A stretch of 64,000 bases of DNA from NCBI GenBank assembly GCA_946803715.1, contig CAMPET010000154.1, positions 98,450-162,449 on the forward strand, written 5' to 3'. Positions 44,183 to 56,578 of the stretch are shown one piece after another (positions within the stretch are counted from its first letter, which is position 1; each line of letters opens with the position of its first letter). Below the pieces are notes generated by a model that worked only from the letters and a program-made list of their open reading frames with translations, did no database searches and was not told the DNA's origin. The DNA is from Beroe ovata (Eukaryota; Ctenophora; Nuda; Beroida; Beroidae). The translations under genes and the position numbers were made by a program.

Positions 44183-46429
44183 CACATACATAATTGTTGA
44201 ATATTTGATCCACGGAGTAGATGGTCTAAGAGCTATACCTTGTGGCTTCGATTTGAGGTGGTAAATGGGCAAGGAAATATGACTAACAAGATCAATTAAC
44301 AATCAAATAGCTGTGATCATATCCAAATGATGGGATCCATAGAAGCAATCTGACTGATTCGCAGAAATAACATGGAATAGACAGTAAATTGACACTGACC
44401 GATGACCAAACACACAAAAAGACGCATTCATCTTTACATCTTCTTAGACTGAAGGTCAATATCTAATGAGCGGGTAGCCAGGCATTAACCAGACAATTAT
44501 AACCACGCGGTGAATGGGCTTACCCTGTGAAATCCTACCGGAATACTAGTTTAATCCATATGGAGGCTGATAGCAGCTCTAAATGGATGGTTTAGCGTCA
44601 GCAAAAAGTGTATGTGTAAAAGTAATCATGCCTAACAATACACCAATAGCATTCCGATATTATAATATCATTGATGGGAACTCTGCTTGGAATTTTCTTA
44701 CTAGTTGTGTGTAGACGAAAGAGAGAGAAAAGTGATAATTACAGATGGACGTGTGCTATAAGGGCAGGAAATCGATTAAAGGTTATGAGACCTTCAGTGG
44801 AAGTGTCCTATTATTAAATTGTCACCACTTTCATTCATCTACTCTTCGATATGAATGGGCGAAGAAGCAATGTACGAACTTCTTACAGTGTTCTAAAGTC
44901 ATGACAGCATTCTGGAATCTTACAGCATACCAACTGGAGATATTTTAATTAGCATTTCATAATGATTTTTGTAGTTTTCATAAAATATTTCCTGTTTTTA
45001 ATTGTCTTCGGGACATCTCTAACATCTATGACAGCTACCTGATGTGAAAGCACTCTATTACACAAGACAGACACCATGTCCAGAGGAGCCACAATTAGAG
45101 AAGGAGAGGGAGCAAAATATAGAAGAGAATTTTTCACTCAATTACAAGCTGTGCCCAATACTTTGAAACGGAATTAGAATTAAAAGAATTATTACTTTGA
45201 TGCCTGCATATAAGCTATCACAATGCTCTGACAGCTTAATTCTAGTACAAGGTGATGATGGAATTTAAAGATGGGTTACAGAAAGTGTACAGCTTGAATT
45301 ATAGTTATTTTGTGGTGACTAGGTATTTACTACAATCCATTCAAGGTTTTGACAAGATGACTAGACTGAATAAGTAGCTCCAGGGCAAGAAATGGATTGG
45401 TGATCCATTGAGATAAAGGCTACAATATCTGTAACAACACAGCACCATCAACTGTGTTGTTACAGATATCATAATTAATTATGATAATCCAAATCTGTCT
45501 GATGATTTGAATCAATTTAAGTTTGCTTACTTCCAACAAGTTTCCTCTAAACATTCACAGCACAATTTGAAAATTAATAGCCAACAAATAATCTGCATAT
45601 CAACAAGTTGACCTTAATAGGAAGCTCACAAGTAGTAATTAGTGTAACTCATTACATCAAGGTAAACACTAGACACTAGACAGTTGATATGTGACATACA
45701 ATATAACACAACACATTACTTGTCATTAGTTGCACAGGTCACATCATTTGATGAGATATTAATCATTACTAATTTTTGTGATCTTGTATACCTACAAAGG
45801 TGGGTATGAAATGACAAAGATCTCAAGAATTTAACATGTAAGCTAAGGTATTGTCTAAAACATATCAACACCTTTTGCTTCAGATGATTGAATATTGTAA
45901 CAGTGATACGAAGTCAATTGAATCAAACCCACACACTTTTCACCACAAATCTACTGACAGTTTCAACACCTTTTATTAGATCAGATTTGAGGAGCAAAGA
46001 CCATACTTTGAAGTGATCGTGAAGAAAGAACAAATTTCTATCCTACTTATCCAGATCTGTAATGTGCTCTGATACTCCAGGATTAATTTGTCAAAGCTGC
46101 AATATCCGTGTGGCAACAAATGGCTTGGGTGATTTGATCAGTTGAAATCAGTGGAAGTGGACAGAAGAAATCTACCAACAATCAACATTGGATAGCAGTG
46201 AAGTGTCTGAATATCTGGTTCTGGTGGCACTTACACTGTGTACGAAATATACTATGTGTGTGTACAAAATATACTATGAAACAGATGTGGGTTGATTGTA
46301 AAAAGAACGCTTTTATGTGAGTCACATAAAAGTGATTTTTAAATAAAACATTTCCTAAAAGCAACATGCAACACATCATTTCAAAATTCGATTGAAAAAG
46401 TAACAAAAACCCACCACGCAGCAATCATT

Positions 46430-47060
46430 TGTCATTGCGCGGCGCAAACGGATTTATATGTATTTATAACTGATCCAGGCCATGCTTGCCAAATGTTACC
46501 TGACCTGTTTCTTGCGCGCGCGCCTTCGATGAATTATAAGGCGCAAGAAACAGACCAGGTAACATTAACTGGTACTTTATGTCAAATTTCACTTAAAGCG
46601 CCAAGCACAATTATAAAATCGTGATCGTCTAAGTTTGATTGATAAAATTCAATTCCTGCCATGGCCCTGGCTTGTGGCTAGATCATCATATTTTGCGTTG
46701 CCGGATGTTATCTGTCCACTGTTTCTTGCGCGCGGCGGCTTCATCGATATAAAAGACGCGCACGCCGCGCACAACTAGAGACAGTCATGTGCACACGTTG
46801 CGCGCCCCTGTTCTACTCAGTGAACTGAAAAGTCGTAGAAAGGAAACCACGGAGACGCGCAGCGCGCGCGGAGTATTTGGGTCACGCAGCGCGGGAACAG
46901 ACAGTCATGATCATGTACAAATAATATTTGGCATGCAACTGCAACGCACAACGGCTCGGCAATAATCCGGTTTGCATATGATGCGTCATATGCACCTGCA
47001 TCAAGATTGTGTGCGGTACGGCGCGGAACTGACGCGGATAAAAAGCCTAAATATAATGAA
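46430..47060 (+). promoter_or_regulatory. CpG-rich promoter-like block upstream of the PRA1-domain gene
   Basis: Dense CpG (GCGCGCGC, CACGCAGCGCGGG) in otherwise AT-rich DNA, 570-1200 bp upstream of the PRAF start codon. It contains an inverted repeat (46494-46517 and 46541-46564, 22 of 24 matching) and a third copy of its core CTGTTTCTTGCGCGCG at 46719-46734. Promoter role is inferred from composition and position. Confidence 0.4.
46494..46564. repeat. 24-bp inverted repeat in the CpG-rich block
   Basis: Arms 46494-46517 and 46541-46564 match at 22 of 24 positions around a 23-bp GC/AT loop; each arm contains CTGTTTCTTGCGC. Confidence 0.75.
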
Positions 47061-47229
47061 TTGTAAATGGTAAACCGTTTCGGCGTGCGGGCGCAATGTA
47101 ATTCTCAATTCATGACGTAATGACATTGTCAATGTCATAAATTAACATTCATTATTTATTGCCCAGCAGGGCCTAGCATAGCCAAGCAATGGATTCCATT
47201 ATTGGATTCCATTAACATTTGACAATTGA

Positions 47230-49517
47230 AGACTTTTTCATTATGTATTTGTGCAGCCTCTTCATGACTGTCCGACGTATGTACACAAAATTTATTAAAT
47301 CCAGCCAGGTGTAGCTAATTTATCCCTGTTTCAAATCACAGTACATGGTACGACGAAGATATTTGAAACCAATTCGATTGATTTTTATTCAATGGATAGG
47401 TGGCATATCACTTCTGCTTACTGATTCCTGCACTTGTGCTGCCCTATGTCCTTGCTAAATAGTGTCAGTTTGAATCATGGACACTTTGTCTGAGGAAGTG
47501 AGAATGCTAATGTAAGACGTGTGACGAAATTTTCCACAGGTGTCTATCATGAATTGACAATGGACACTGCCAAAAATTTTTTTATCTAATTTGTTACTAA
47601 TGTTTGATATTCAAATTAGATCATCGAATGAGTGTAGATGAGAAGATCTTCATAGAGGAAGAAAGTGCACATCCGTCAGGCCTTTTTGTTAAAAAGATGG
47701 GAACAGTTAACTTACCACACCAACTCACATCTGCTAAGGACTGGATAATGTCCAAGAAGGATTCTCTCAGGCCATGGCAAGATTTCGGTAAAATTGGATT
47801 CTATTGAGTTTCCAACTGTTAAACCAATTGTTGTGGGATTAGCTCAAATATCTGAAATTATTTTAGGTAATAGATCCATGTAGAATTACCGGGATTACCT
47901 AAACCTTCAGTTTGATGACTCATACCAATACCTCAGCTAATTACAACAGAGCAAGCAAGCCAGCAAATATTGCAGTCATTACCAAAAGAGTCACACACAA
48001 TGTTGTTTATTACTACACTAATTATGCCTTCATCAGTGCCCTCCTTGTTATCTACTGCATGTAAGTTTTTGATGCTCACTTTTATTACATTTATTGCATT
48101 TAGATTTATTACATTTATTTTAATTGGAATTAGAGATACTTGCAGGACCCCCGGCCTCTGGCCCCTGCTAGCCTATTTTAAGGTTAAAATACAATGTTAG
48201 TGCAATGATAGTCGTATCCGTTGAAGTGTTGATAGTTATCGTGTATTCCCGCCTCCAATCTTCCTTTGTGATGTTTAGATGCTTTCCATTCTCAAGTGAT
48301 GTCAGACGTGTTATGTTTTACATGGTCCACGATTTCGAGTGGTGTCAAAGGTCATTGGCAAGCTTGATTGGGTACAGAGTGGTGTCAGATCTTGAGACCC
48401 GTAGTATATAACTAAGACAGATGATGCCTTAGACAGATGGTACCTTGGAACATTGCATCCCTATAGGCAATGACAATACACCTGAATCAATGTTGAATTT
48501 GTATTCCTTGTGAAGTAGACAAGCAATGGCACATTGTCCTCAAGCAATTAATGTACAATGATCATTTGTAGAATTATCCTCAGACCGTACTGTAAATGCG
48601 CCTACACTGTACAATGTATATTGCATGTGATGTACATTACAAAATAGTTTTCGGTGATTATCTCGAATAAGTTAATCTCTAGTCTATAGAATTCCATTGG
48701 TGCAGACCACAGAGAAGTATTTTGCTGAACATTTGGACCAACCACGTCACTGAAATCACTCTCACCCATGAATAACACCCTCTCTCTCAGCATATCATCT
48801 CCACTGCTCCTCCTCGCTATTGTAGTGTCCGGTACAGCTTGTTACCTCATAAGTCGACAGAAGGAGGGACAAACCCTCAAAATTGCAGGTTAGAATGGGA
48901 AAATTCCCTCGTCTCAGACCTGTTTTTACGGTTGTTATCATATTTGTCCTCTGATGAAGACAATGAATGTTCTTAGCATCAGAAGGTATAACAGAATTTT
49001 ATGAAATGTAATCTATTCCAAGCTTTTAAACAGTTAGGCCCTTACTTATGGTTGATTATTGGAGATCAAAAATGATGAAACTATAAGAACGGTCAATCTC
49101 CCAACTACTTCATTCCAGGTCACACCTTCACTCCAAAAGACCAGGCAGTGGTCTGTGCCTGTATTTCCCTTCCCCTACTTTTCTTTGCTTCAGCTGGAAC
49201 AGTCATTTTCTGGATAATAGGTATGTTGTAGGGGCAAATTCATGGCGAAACATTTCCATTCAAGATGCAATTCCAAAAAGGAACAAAAAGTGGTGCCCGG
49301 AATGCACTACTACTGCATAACCACTTTCCTGAGCTCAGGAAAGTGCCCACTGAATGCCCACAGCTGAGTGCCCACAGACCGTACAATCCTCAATACTATG
49401 TACTCACATTTTCATATCCATTTCGTACACAGATAGCTTAAGCTCAGTCTACCCATTTCCAGGTTTGACATGCTCTGTGGTTGGAATTCACGCTACAATG
49501 ATGCAACTGCCAAATGA
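47230..49517 (+). repeat. Duplicated block, copy 1 (2,288 bp)
   Basis: Nearly identical to 51144-53429 (about 1% difference, mostly single-base changes such as GTCCGACG/GTCGGACG). It ends exactly at the N at 49518. Confidence 0.9.
47628..49517 (+). CDS. PRA1-domain membrane protein (PRAF/ARL6IP5-like), copy 1, cut at an N
   Basis: Exons 47628-47787, 47937-48060, 48791-48888, 49119-49220 and 49463-49517 (truncated) encode the same protein as the copy at 51540-53469. The last codons before the N read MMQLPN, after which sequence unrelated to the gene follows. The coding exons appear identical between copies; differences fall in introns and flanks. This copy keeps the upstream CpG-rich region that copy 2 lacks. 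Most likely it is the other end or allele of the same gene rather than a paralogue. Confidence 0.8.
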
Positions 49518-49518
49518 N

Positions 49519-51142
49519 CCAAAGTCACGTGATGAATTTAGAAAGAGCCCCTGGACAAAGTGGAATATGGCGGTGGGGCGGAATTGAATTGAATCTCGAT
49601 TGGTCATGGTCCTGCATCCTGCCTGTCAGTGTCAACGACTACAATTGACGATAAGCTCAGGTTTCGCGCGCTCGCCGCCGCTAACTCTAAGTCTCAATCT
49701 GAACCTCGCTAACTCTCGCCGGCGTGAGTTCGTGTGCAATTGCATATGCATACGTTGCGCGCACCTTTACTAAATACTTATGGACTCAGTGAACTAATAT
49801 TGTTCATGGCACGACTAATATTGTCCATGACGTCGGCGATGCAAGGCCCTTGGCCTGATCACCCGACAACCCGTCACACCCTAAATGCAAGTTAAACCGA
49901 AACGCACTCTTAATGCCCCCTCAATGACCCGGGCGTGTCCAGTTCCACATTGCACCCCCAGAATGCACCCTAAAAGTAAATACACCCCTCAATTAAGCGT
50001 GCACCCTAAACGCACCCTGAAAGTGAATGCACCAGTAACCAAGCACGTTAACAGGGGGGAGGGGTTGCGGACCCCCAGAAAAATTGAACCTCCCTGACCC
50101 CTGTTTCTACTATAATTATAAAGGAGCACCTAGAATTTAAACGACCTATGTGATACTAGAATACAACTTTCTATTACTTTACAGTAATATGATGTCGTTG
50201 TATACCAGAACCGCGACCAGAATGGGAAACATGACCCCTACCCCCCCCCATCTGCCTCAGTTGTAGAGCAGAATCCCTTTCCAGAATCCCTTTCCACTTA
50301 CAGAACAGAGGTCTCGCAAAATAGGTACAATAACCGATTTGTTCATTCATGAATGCTTGATGTTGAATAATTCTTTAGTTCAATATCTCTATAATTGGAT
50401 TTCTTTATAAATATACTAGAAACCCGTCGGTTAGATGCGATGCTAAAATGGATTGTGAAGTCTGAAGTTGAAATTGATATTAAAGTTTGTGCACCTACAC
50501 AATGCACTTTCAATTTCATCATTTTTCCCATCACAGAGTCGCCACAAATCGTAATCAACAGAAAGCTGTGTCAGCAAATCGCAGATGTGATGTAGATTGT
50601 AGGGTTTTTCCCTACCGTCGGCGCCGCGCAATTGTCATTCCGCCCGATAAAATCCGGCCAGCAAGGGTAAGGAGAAATCCTACAATGATGTAGAGAGAAG
50701 CGTTCAGAGAGAAAACTGTTAGGAGAGATTGGTGTCAAGAGAGAAAAGAGTCAAGTGCAAGTGCTGCGAAGAGAAAATGTTACGCAAAAGTGATGTCAAG
50801 AGGGAGTGGTGTCAAGAGAAAATTATCAATAGAAATTGCTGTCTAGAGGAGGAATGTCAACAGGACTGGTGTCAAAAGAGGATAGTGTCAAGAGATAGAC
50901 CTTTCAAGAGAATTGGTGTATCAAGGGAATGGTGTCAAATGGACTGGTGTCGGGAGAGAGGCATCAAGAGAGGATGGTTTCAAGAGAAGTGATGTCTAGA
51001 CTCTAGAGGGAGTGGTGTCAAGAGAGGACAGTGCCAACTGGGAGTGGTGTCAAGAGAGAATATTGTCATGAGATAGACCTATCAAAATAATTGGTTAATC
51101 AATGGAGTGGTGTCAAATGGACTTTTGTCGAGAAAGAGACGT
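49519..51142. other. Short contig between two single-N joints
   Basis: The 1.6-kb piece bracketed by Ns at 49518 and 51143 interrupts the PRAF exon. It has a GC-rich start, a run of AATGCACCCTGAAAGTG-like text near 49970-50030, and the GTGGTGTCA-type minisatellite at its right end. I see no gene in it. Confidence 0.6.
50690..51130 (+). repeat. GTGGTGTCAAGAGAGAA minisatellite
   Basis: Degenerate 16-20-bp units (GTGGTGTCAAGAGAG, ATTGGTGTCAAG) up to the N at 51143. Related by its core to the array at 5440-5760. Confidence 0.8.
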
Positions 51143-51143
51143 N

Positions 51144-53429
51144 AGACTTTTTCATTATGTATTTGTGCAGCCTCTTCATGACTGTCGGACGTATGTACAC
51201 AAAATTTATTAAATCCAGCCAGGTGTAGCTAATTTATCCCTGTTTCAAATCACAGCACATGGTACGACGAAGATGTTTTGAAACCAATTCGATTGATTTT
51301 TATTCAATGGATAGGTGGCATATCACTTCTGCTTACTGATTCCTGCACTTGTGCTGCCCTATGTCCTTGCTAAATAGTGTCAGTTTGAATCATGGACACT
51401 TTGTCTGAGGAAGTGAGAATGCTAATGTAAGCCGTGTGACGAAATTTTCCACAGGGTCTATCATGAATTGACAATGGACACTGCCAAAATCTTTTACCTA
51501 ATTTGTTACTAATGTTTGATATTCAAATTAGATCATCGAATGAGTGTAGATGAGAAGATCTTCATAGAGGAAGAAAGTGCACATCCGTCAGGCCTTTTTG
51601 TTAAAAAGATGGGAACAGTTAACTTACCACACCAACTCACATCTGCTAAGGACTGGATAATGTCCAAGAAGGATTCTCTCAGGCCATGGCAAGATTTCGG
51701 TAAAATTGGATTCTATTGAGTTTCCAACTGTTAAACCAATTGTTGTGGGATTAGCTCAAATATCTGAAATTATTTTAGGTAATAGATCCATGTAGAATTA
51801 CCGGGATTACCTAAACCTTCAGTTTGATGACTCATACCAATACCTCAGCTAATTACAACAGAGCAAGCAAGCCAGCAAATATTGCAGTCATTACCAAAAG
51901 AGTCACACACAATGTTGTTTATTACTACACTAATTATGCCTTCATCAGTGCCCTCCTTGTTATCTACTGCATGTAAGTTTTTGATGCTCACTTTTATTAC
52001 ATTTATTGCATTTAGATTTATTACATTTATTTTAATTGGAATTAGAGATACTTGCAGGACCCCCGGCCTCTGGCCCCTGCTAGCCTATTTTAAGGTTAAA
52101 ATACAATGTTAGTGCAATGATAGTCGTATCCGTTGAAGTGTTGATAGTTATCGTGTATTCCCGCCTCCAATCTTCCTTTGTGATGTTTAGATGCTTTCCA
52201 TTCTCAAGTGATGTCAGACGTGTTATGTTTTACATGGTCCACGATTTCGAGTGGTGTCAAAGGTCATTGGCAAGCTTGATTGGGTACAGAGTGGTGTCAG
52301 ATCTTGAGACCCGTAGTATATAACTAAGACAGATGATGCCTTAGACAGATGGTACCTTGGAACATTGCATCCCTATAGGCAATGACAATACACCTGAATC
52401 AATGTTGAATTTGTATTCCTTGTGAAGTAGACAAGCAATGGCACATTGTCCTCAAGCAATTAATGTACAATGATCATTTGTAGAATTATCCTCAGACCGT
52501 ACTGTAAATGCGCCTACACTGTACAATGTATATTGCATGTGATGTACATTACAAAATAGTTTTCGGTGATTATCTCGAATAAGTTAATCTCTAGTCTATA
52601 GAATTCCATTGGTGCAGACCACAGAGAAGTATTTTGCTGAACATTTGGACCAACCACGTCACTGAAATCACTCTCACCCATGAATAACACCCTCTCTCTC
52701 AGCATATCATCTCCACTGCTCCTCCTCGCTATTGTAGTGTCCGGTACAGCTTGTTACCTCATAAGTCGACAGAAGGAGGGACAAACCCTCAAAATTGCAG
52801 GTTAGAATGGGAAAATTCCCTCGTCTCAGACCTGTTTTTACGGTTGTTATCATATTTGTCCTCTGATGAAGATAATGAATGTTCTTAGCATCAGAAGGTA
52901 TAACAGAATTGTATGAAATGTAATCTATTCCAAGCTTTTAAACAGTTAGGCCCCTACTTATGGTTGATTATTGGAGATCAAAAATGATGAAACTATAAGA
53001 ACGCTCAATCTCAAACCTACTTCATCCCAGGTCACACCTTCACTCCAAAAGACCAGGCAGTGGTCTGTGCCTGTATTTCCCTTCCCCTACTTTTCTTTGC
53101 TTCAGCTGGAACAGTCATTTTCTGGATAATAGGTATGTTGTAGGGGCAAATTCATGGCGAAACATTTCCATTCAAGATGCAATTCCAAAAAGGAACAAAA
53201 AGTGGTGCCCGGAATGCACTACTACTGCATAACCACTTTCCTGAGCTCAGGAAAGTGCCCACTGAATGCCCACAGCTGAGTGCCCACAGACCGTACAATC
53301 CTCAATACTATGTACTCACATTTTCATATCCATTTCGTACACAGATAGCTTAAGCTCAGTCTACCCATTTCCAGGTTTGACATGCTCTGTGGTTGGAATT
53401 CACGCTACAATGATGCAACTGCCAAATGA
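51144..53429 (+). repeat. Duplicated block, copy 2 (2,286 bp)
   Basis: Begins exactly after the N at 51143 and repeats 47230-49517. Unlike copy 1 it continues into the end of the gene. Confidence 0.9.
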
Positions 53430-53469
53430 GGACGGCACAGAATTCATTGAGATGAACGAAACAGTCTAG
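51540..53469 (+). CDS. PRA1-domain membrane protein (PRAF/ARL6IP5-like), complete copy
   Basis: Exons 51540-51699, 51849-51972, 52703-52800, 53031-53132 and 53375-53469 give 192 residues, close to the ~188 of animal PRAF3/ARL6IP5. Family signatures: SKKDSLRPWQDF, KPANIAVITKRVTHNVVYYY followed by TNYAF, then hydrophobic segments (ISSPLLLLAIVVSGTACYLI; AVVCACISLPLLFFASAGTV) and GLTCSVVGIHATM, the counterpart of the family's FIHAS block. The C-terminus is acidic (EDGTEFIEMNETV). PRA1/PRAF proteins sit in ER/Golgi membranes and act in vesicle traffic with Rab and ARL6 partners. ATG 51540 is the first in-frame ATG after a TTCAAATTAG that could be an acceptor for a 5'-UTR exon. All junction phases agree (1, 2, 1, 1). 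Confidence 0.9.
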
Positions 53470-54622
53470 TATGGCACGTGCAAATAATGCAGAGTTCTGA
53501 TTGGCTGTCTCGGCTGATGTTCATGGCATTGGTTCAGACTCATGATAGCATGTTGCTTATTGTTGTTATTCAAACTAACGGAAAATGTGAATATTGCATG
53601 CACTGTTCAATATCATGGTTCCAAGCGATATATCATCTGGGATTTGCAGCCACCTTACATTTCAATTGTCTTGCAAGATAATGGAAAACCAATTACCACT
53701 ACCAGTTGATTTTATGAACAGTAGGTCAGTTTTCTGACAGATTTGAAAATTTTTGAAGGTATTTCTGAGTTCAGGAATACATTTGATCCGGTTTGATCGT
53801 ATATTTAGTGTATATAGAGAGAAATGATTCATCCAGCTGTAATTGATATCCTGCTTTGCCCCTTTTCTCGTTCATTTCATTTCATTATCAAATACCGAGT
53901 TTTTATTGTTTGGATCTACACACACACACACACACGCACACACAGAAACAAATGACCGCAAACCTTGTTTTCTATGACAACATTCTCACTCACTGACTTG
54001 TCACCTCATGAAGCAACGTCAGTGCAAAATTCTGACGGCGCGCGCGAACTCCGAACCGAATTTCCCTGATAATGCTTGCGCGCATTTTGTGACGTGCCGG
54101 CACGCGAGCCGCGCGCACGCACGTCCCAAACGCCGCGCGTATTTGACCTACTGAGCATCTGAAGTCCCTTTCAGTTACACGGTGGTTGATTTATGTGGCG
54201 CACGGTCACTCTCACAGGACTTCATTGGTGGAAATCAACAGCATTTGCGGACACATGATAATGCAACATTGATCGTAAAATCCAAGTTCATTATCGCTGT
54301 AATCAAACATTTCGGATGCCATCCTTGAACATCATGTTATCTATGTTCGGCTCATTGCTCAAATTCACATTTTCCTATAACTATTAACTTCAACTTCCCA
54401 CGCATTTGCCACGTAGGACCCAATTTTCAAATAGCATTGTTTTGACTATGCCCCCGTTCTGTAGGCTAAACAAGCAACACAGTCACGTCCAATGTTACGA
54501 CAGTCAAAACAATCTGCAACAATTTGTAAAATTTTGAGAAATCACCAACAAACCTTTTATTTTGTCGGGAATCACGCACATTTCCGCCTCTCATTTTTCT
54601 CAATATCACAATTTTGTTTTGA
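53470..54622. other. Intergenic sequence with CA tract and CpG-rich block
   Basis: A CA microsatellite lies at 53920-53943 and a CpG-rich stretch (GCGCGCGAAC, CACGCGAGCCGCGCGC) at 54037-54142, about 500 bp before the next gene's start; it may be that gene's promoter. No exon is seen. Confidence 0.5.
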
Positions 54623-56578
54623 ATGATGTTTGGGCGGACTCTCACTGCCACATTTCTCCTCCTACTACTCGTCACGGCTTTCTCAGATGAGGAGAAACAG
54701 AGGTCAAGAGCAGAACGATTGAAGGCAAAGGCTGAGAGAGAGGCTAAGGTATGATGCATATCGTGTCACACATATCATGTTCAATTTCATCATGACATAA
54801 ATATCTCTCTCGACATGATATTTCCATTATATCCAGGCGGCTGCTGCTGCTGGAAGCGACGAGGGAAGCGCAGCTAAGAGCGGGGAGGGCAGTGCAGCTG
54901 GGAATGAACAGAGCAGTGGACAAAAGAAGAAAAAACCGGAGACAAAAGAGAAGAGGGAAGAGATAGGGGAGCTCCACTACTTTGGTGGCGGCTGGAATAA
55001 CGGTGGAAACAATGGTGGCTGGAATAACGGTGGCGGTCAGGGGATGTATGGGAATTCAGGAGGAGGCGGCGGCGCTACGGCAAGTGAGTGCTGCTTCAAT
55101 AGTGGCTGAACAACAAGCCACTTAATGAGCCTGGCCCCTTATAAACGGCTCTGATGGAATAATTGGATTCAAATAAGCAATCAGTGAAGGCCTCAAATGA
55201 CTTGATTCGATTTAATTCGGCTCTCCTTTGCTCCTTCGAGTTGAACCTATTTTCAGCAAACCCGACGATGGCAAGTTCTGGCAGTGGCTTCTCCGGAACA
55301 GCATCTAGTGGCACTGTCACCGGACCCTCTTCAAATACGGCAACATCCGGTACTGCCATGTCGGGAACAGGTTCGGAAAATGGGGAGGAATGTGACAGTT
55401 ACCGTTCATAACTGTTAAAACATGCCTAAATTGCCGAATTGAAGTCCAAAACTGTTTGAAAAAAATGCAACAAAATCGTCGGTAATGAAAACTTTTTACT
55501 ACAGCCGCCCCTGTGACTACCCCTGCTATTAATGGTGGTTGCTGGCTGCAGATACCGACAACTGGTCAATGGGTGTGGAACTACGGAACATACACAAGTT
55601 AGTACCATTTTCTTCCAGACTTAATCACTCGAATTTCCACATGATCACTATGAATCTTCCTTTCGGGATTGCTTGAAATCTTAGAACTTTCTAGAACCTC
55701 CTCGATATCGAATGTCTCTAAACAATGAAACTCGTTATACAGATCGATGTGGAGGATTTGTACAGCTGTCAAACTGTCAGTGGCAGTGGACTCTACACCC
55801 TGACAGATTCCCCCGAGTGTAAGTAGAGGGTAAAGAGGGCAGGGATCCCACTCCCCAATCACCTGGATCGCAGATGGTAGAAATTGGCATGGTCCATTTC
55901 TCGGGATTCTCTGAAATTTTCCCACGCAAACAATTGGATTCTTCTGATCTTTTCCCAAGCTGGGGAAGGCAAGAGAATACGATTTGACATGTGGTAACTT
56001 GAGTCGTACTCTTCAGATCGTGCTTCAACATGCATCTGCTGCCACACAGTGAAAACAGCAGTGGTCTTGGTAACAGTGGTGGTAACACTGGTAACAGTGG
56101 CGGAGCTACTGGTAACAGTGGTGGTAATTCAGGCGGTAATTCTTCCGGTGGTAACAGTTCTAGCGGTGGTAACAGCTCTAGCGGTGGTAACAGCTCTAGT
56201 GGTGGCAGCAGTTCTAGCGGTGGTAACAGTTCTGGTGGTGGTAACAGCTCTAGCGGTGGTAACAGTTCCGGTGGTGGCAACGGTTCTGGTGAAGTGGACT
56301 GCAAGTGCGGAGATTGGGACTTCCCCGGAGAGTGTGGCAGTGATGGTCTCATTTTCAGGTTAAATGCCAAAGTTTGAAACAGAAATTGATCCGTAAAATT
56401 GGAAAAAAAATCACATGTTACAAAAACTTTGACAAAAACCGAAAAGAATCCAAAAAACAGAGGTTCCCAGAGGGGGGAGGTGAAGTATATATTTCTAATC
56501 CCAAGCTATCCCTCCTACAGATGGAGAACATGTGAACCACGATACTGTGAAGTGGAGGATGAATATGTCGAGTGCTAA
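54623..56578 (+). CDS. Secreted Gly/Ser/Asn-rich protein with split Cys-rich module
   Basis: Seven exons (54623-54748, 54837-55083, 55257-55370, 55505-55597, 55743-55818, 56017-56358, 56521-56578) give 351 residues with all phases matching. Order: signal peptide (MMFGRTLTATFLLLLLVTAF); a charged Ala/Lys/Glu stretch with KKKKPETKEKREE; Gly/Asn/Trp repeats (GGWNNGG); a Ser/Thr/Gly linker; Cys/Trp-rich segment GGCWLQIPTTGQWVWNYG then RCGGFVQLSNCQWQWTLHPD; about 80 residues of GGNSSS repeats; and a final Cys cluster (CKCGDWDFPGECG, RWRTCEPRYCEVEDEYVEC). It has no membrane helix, so an extracellular-matrix, mucus or skeletal-matrix role is likely. I do not recognise the family. A double ATG starts the frame, and exon ends are well-formed (AAG|GTATGA, CAA|GTGAGT, CAG|GTTAAA). 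Confidence 0.85.
56079..56295 (+). repeat. Coding tandem repeat (GGTAACAGTTCTAGCGGTG units)
   Basis: About eleven 18-bp-type units encode GGNSSS/GGNSSG within exon 56017-56358 of the secreted protein. Length polymorphism is likely. Confidence 0.85.

Larger units (their letters stand above)
40796..47229. other. Gene-poor interval with repeats and a CpG-rich block
   Basis: No firm gene. It contains the CA-rich tract 42790-43020, a 22-bp palindrome at 42131-42152, and short ORFs at 43877-44182 and 44745-44948 that could be exons but have no recognisable domain. A GC/CpG-rich block of about 46430-47060 looks like a promoter region for the PRA1-domain gene starting at 47628. Confidence 0.5.

Noticed and set aside
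44745-44948. ORF with a weak Ig-like look (SVLLLNCHHFH...YEWAKK)
   Set aside because: Only one core Cys-Trp pairing at unusual spacing, on the opposite strand to the receptor, with no partner exons found.
51144-53429. Recent tandem gene duplication of PRAF as a biological event
   Set aside because: Boundaries coincide exactly with single-N joints and divergence is at allelic level, so an assembly cause is more likely.
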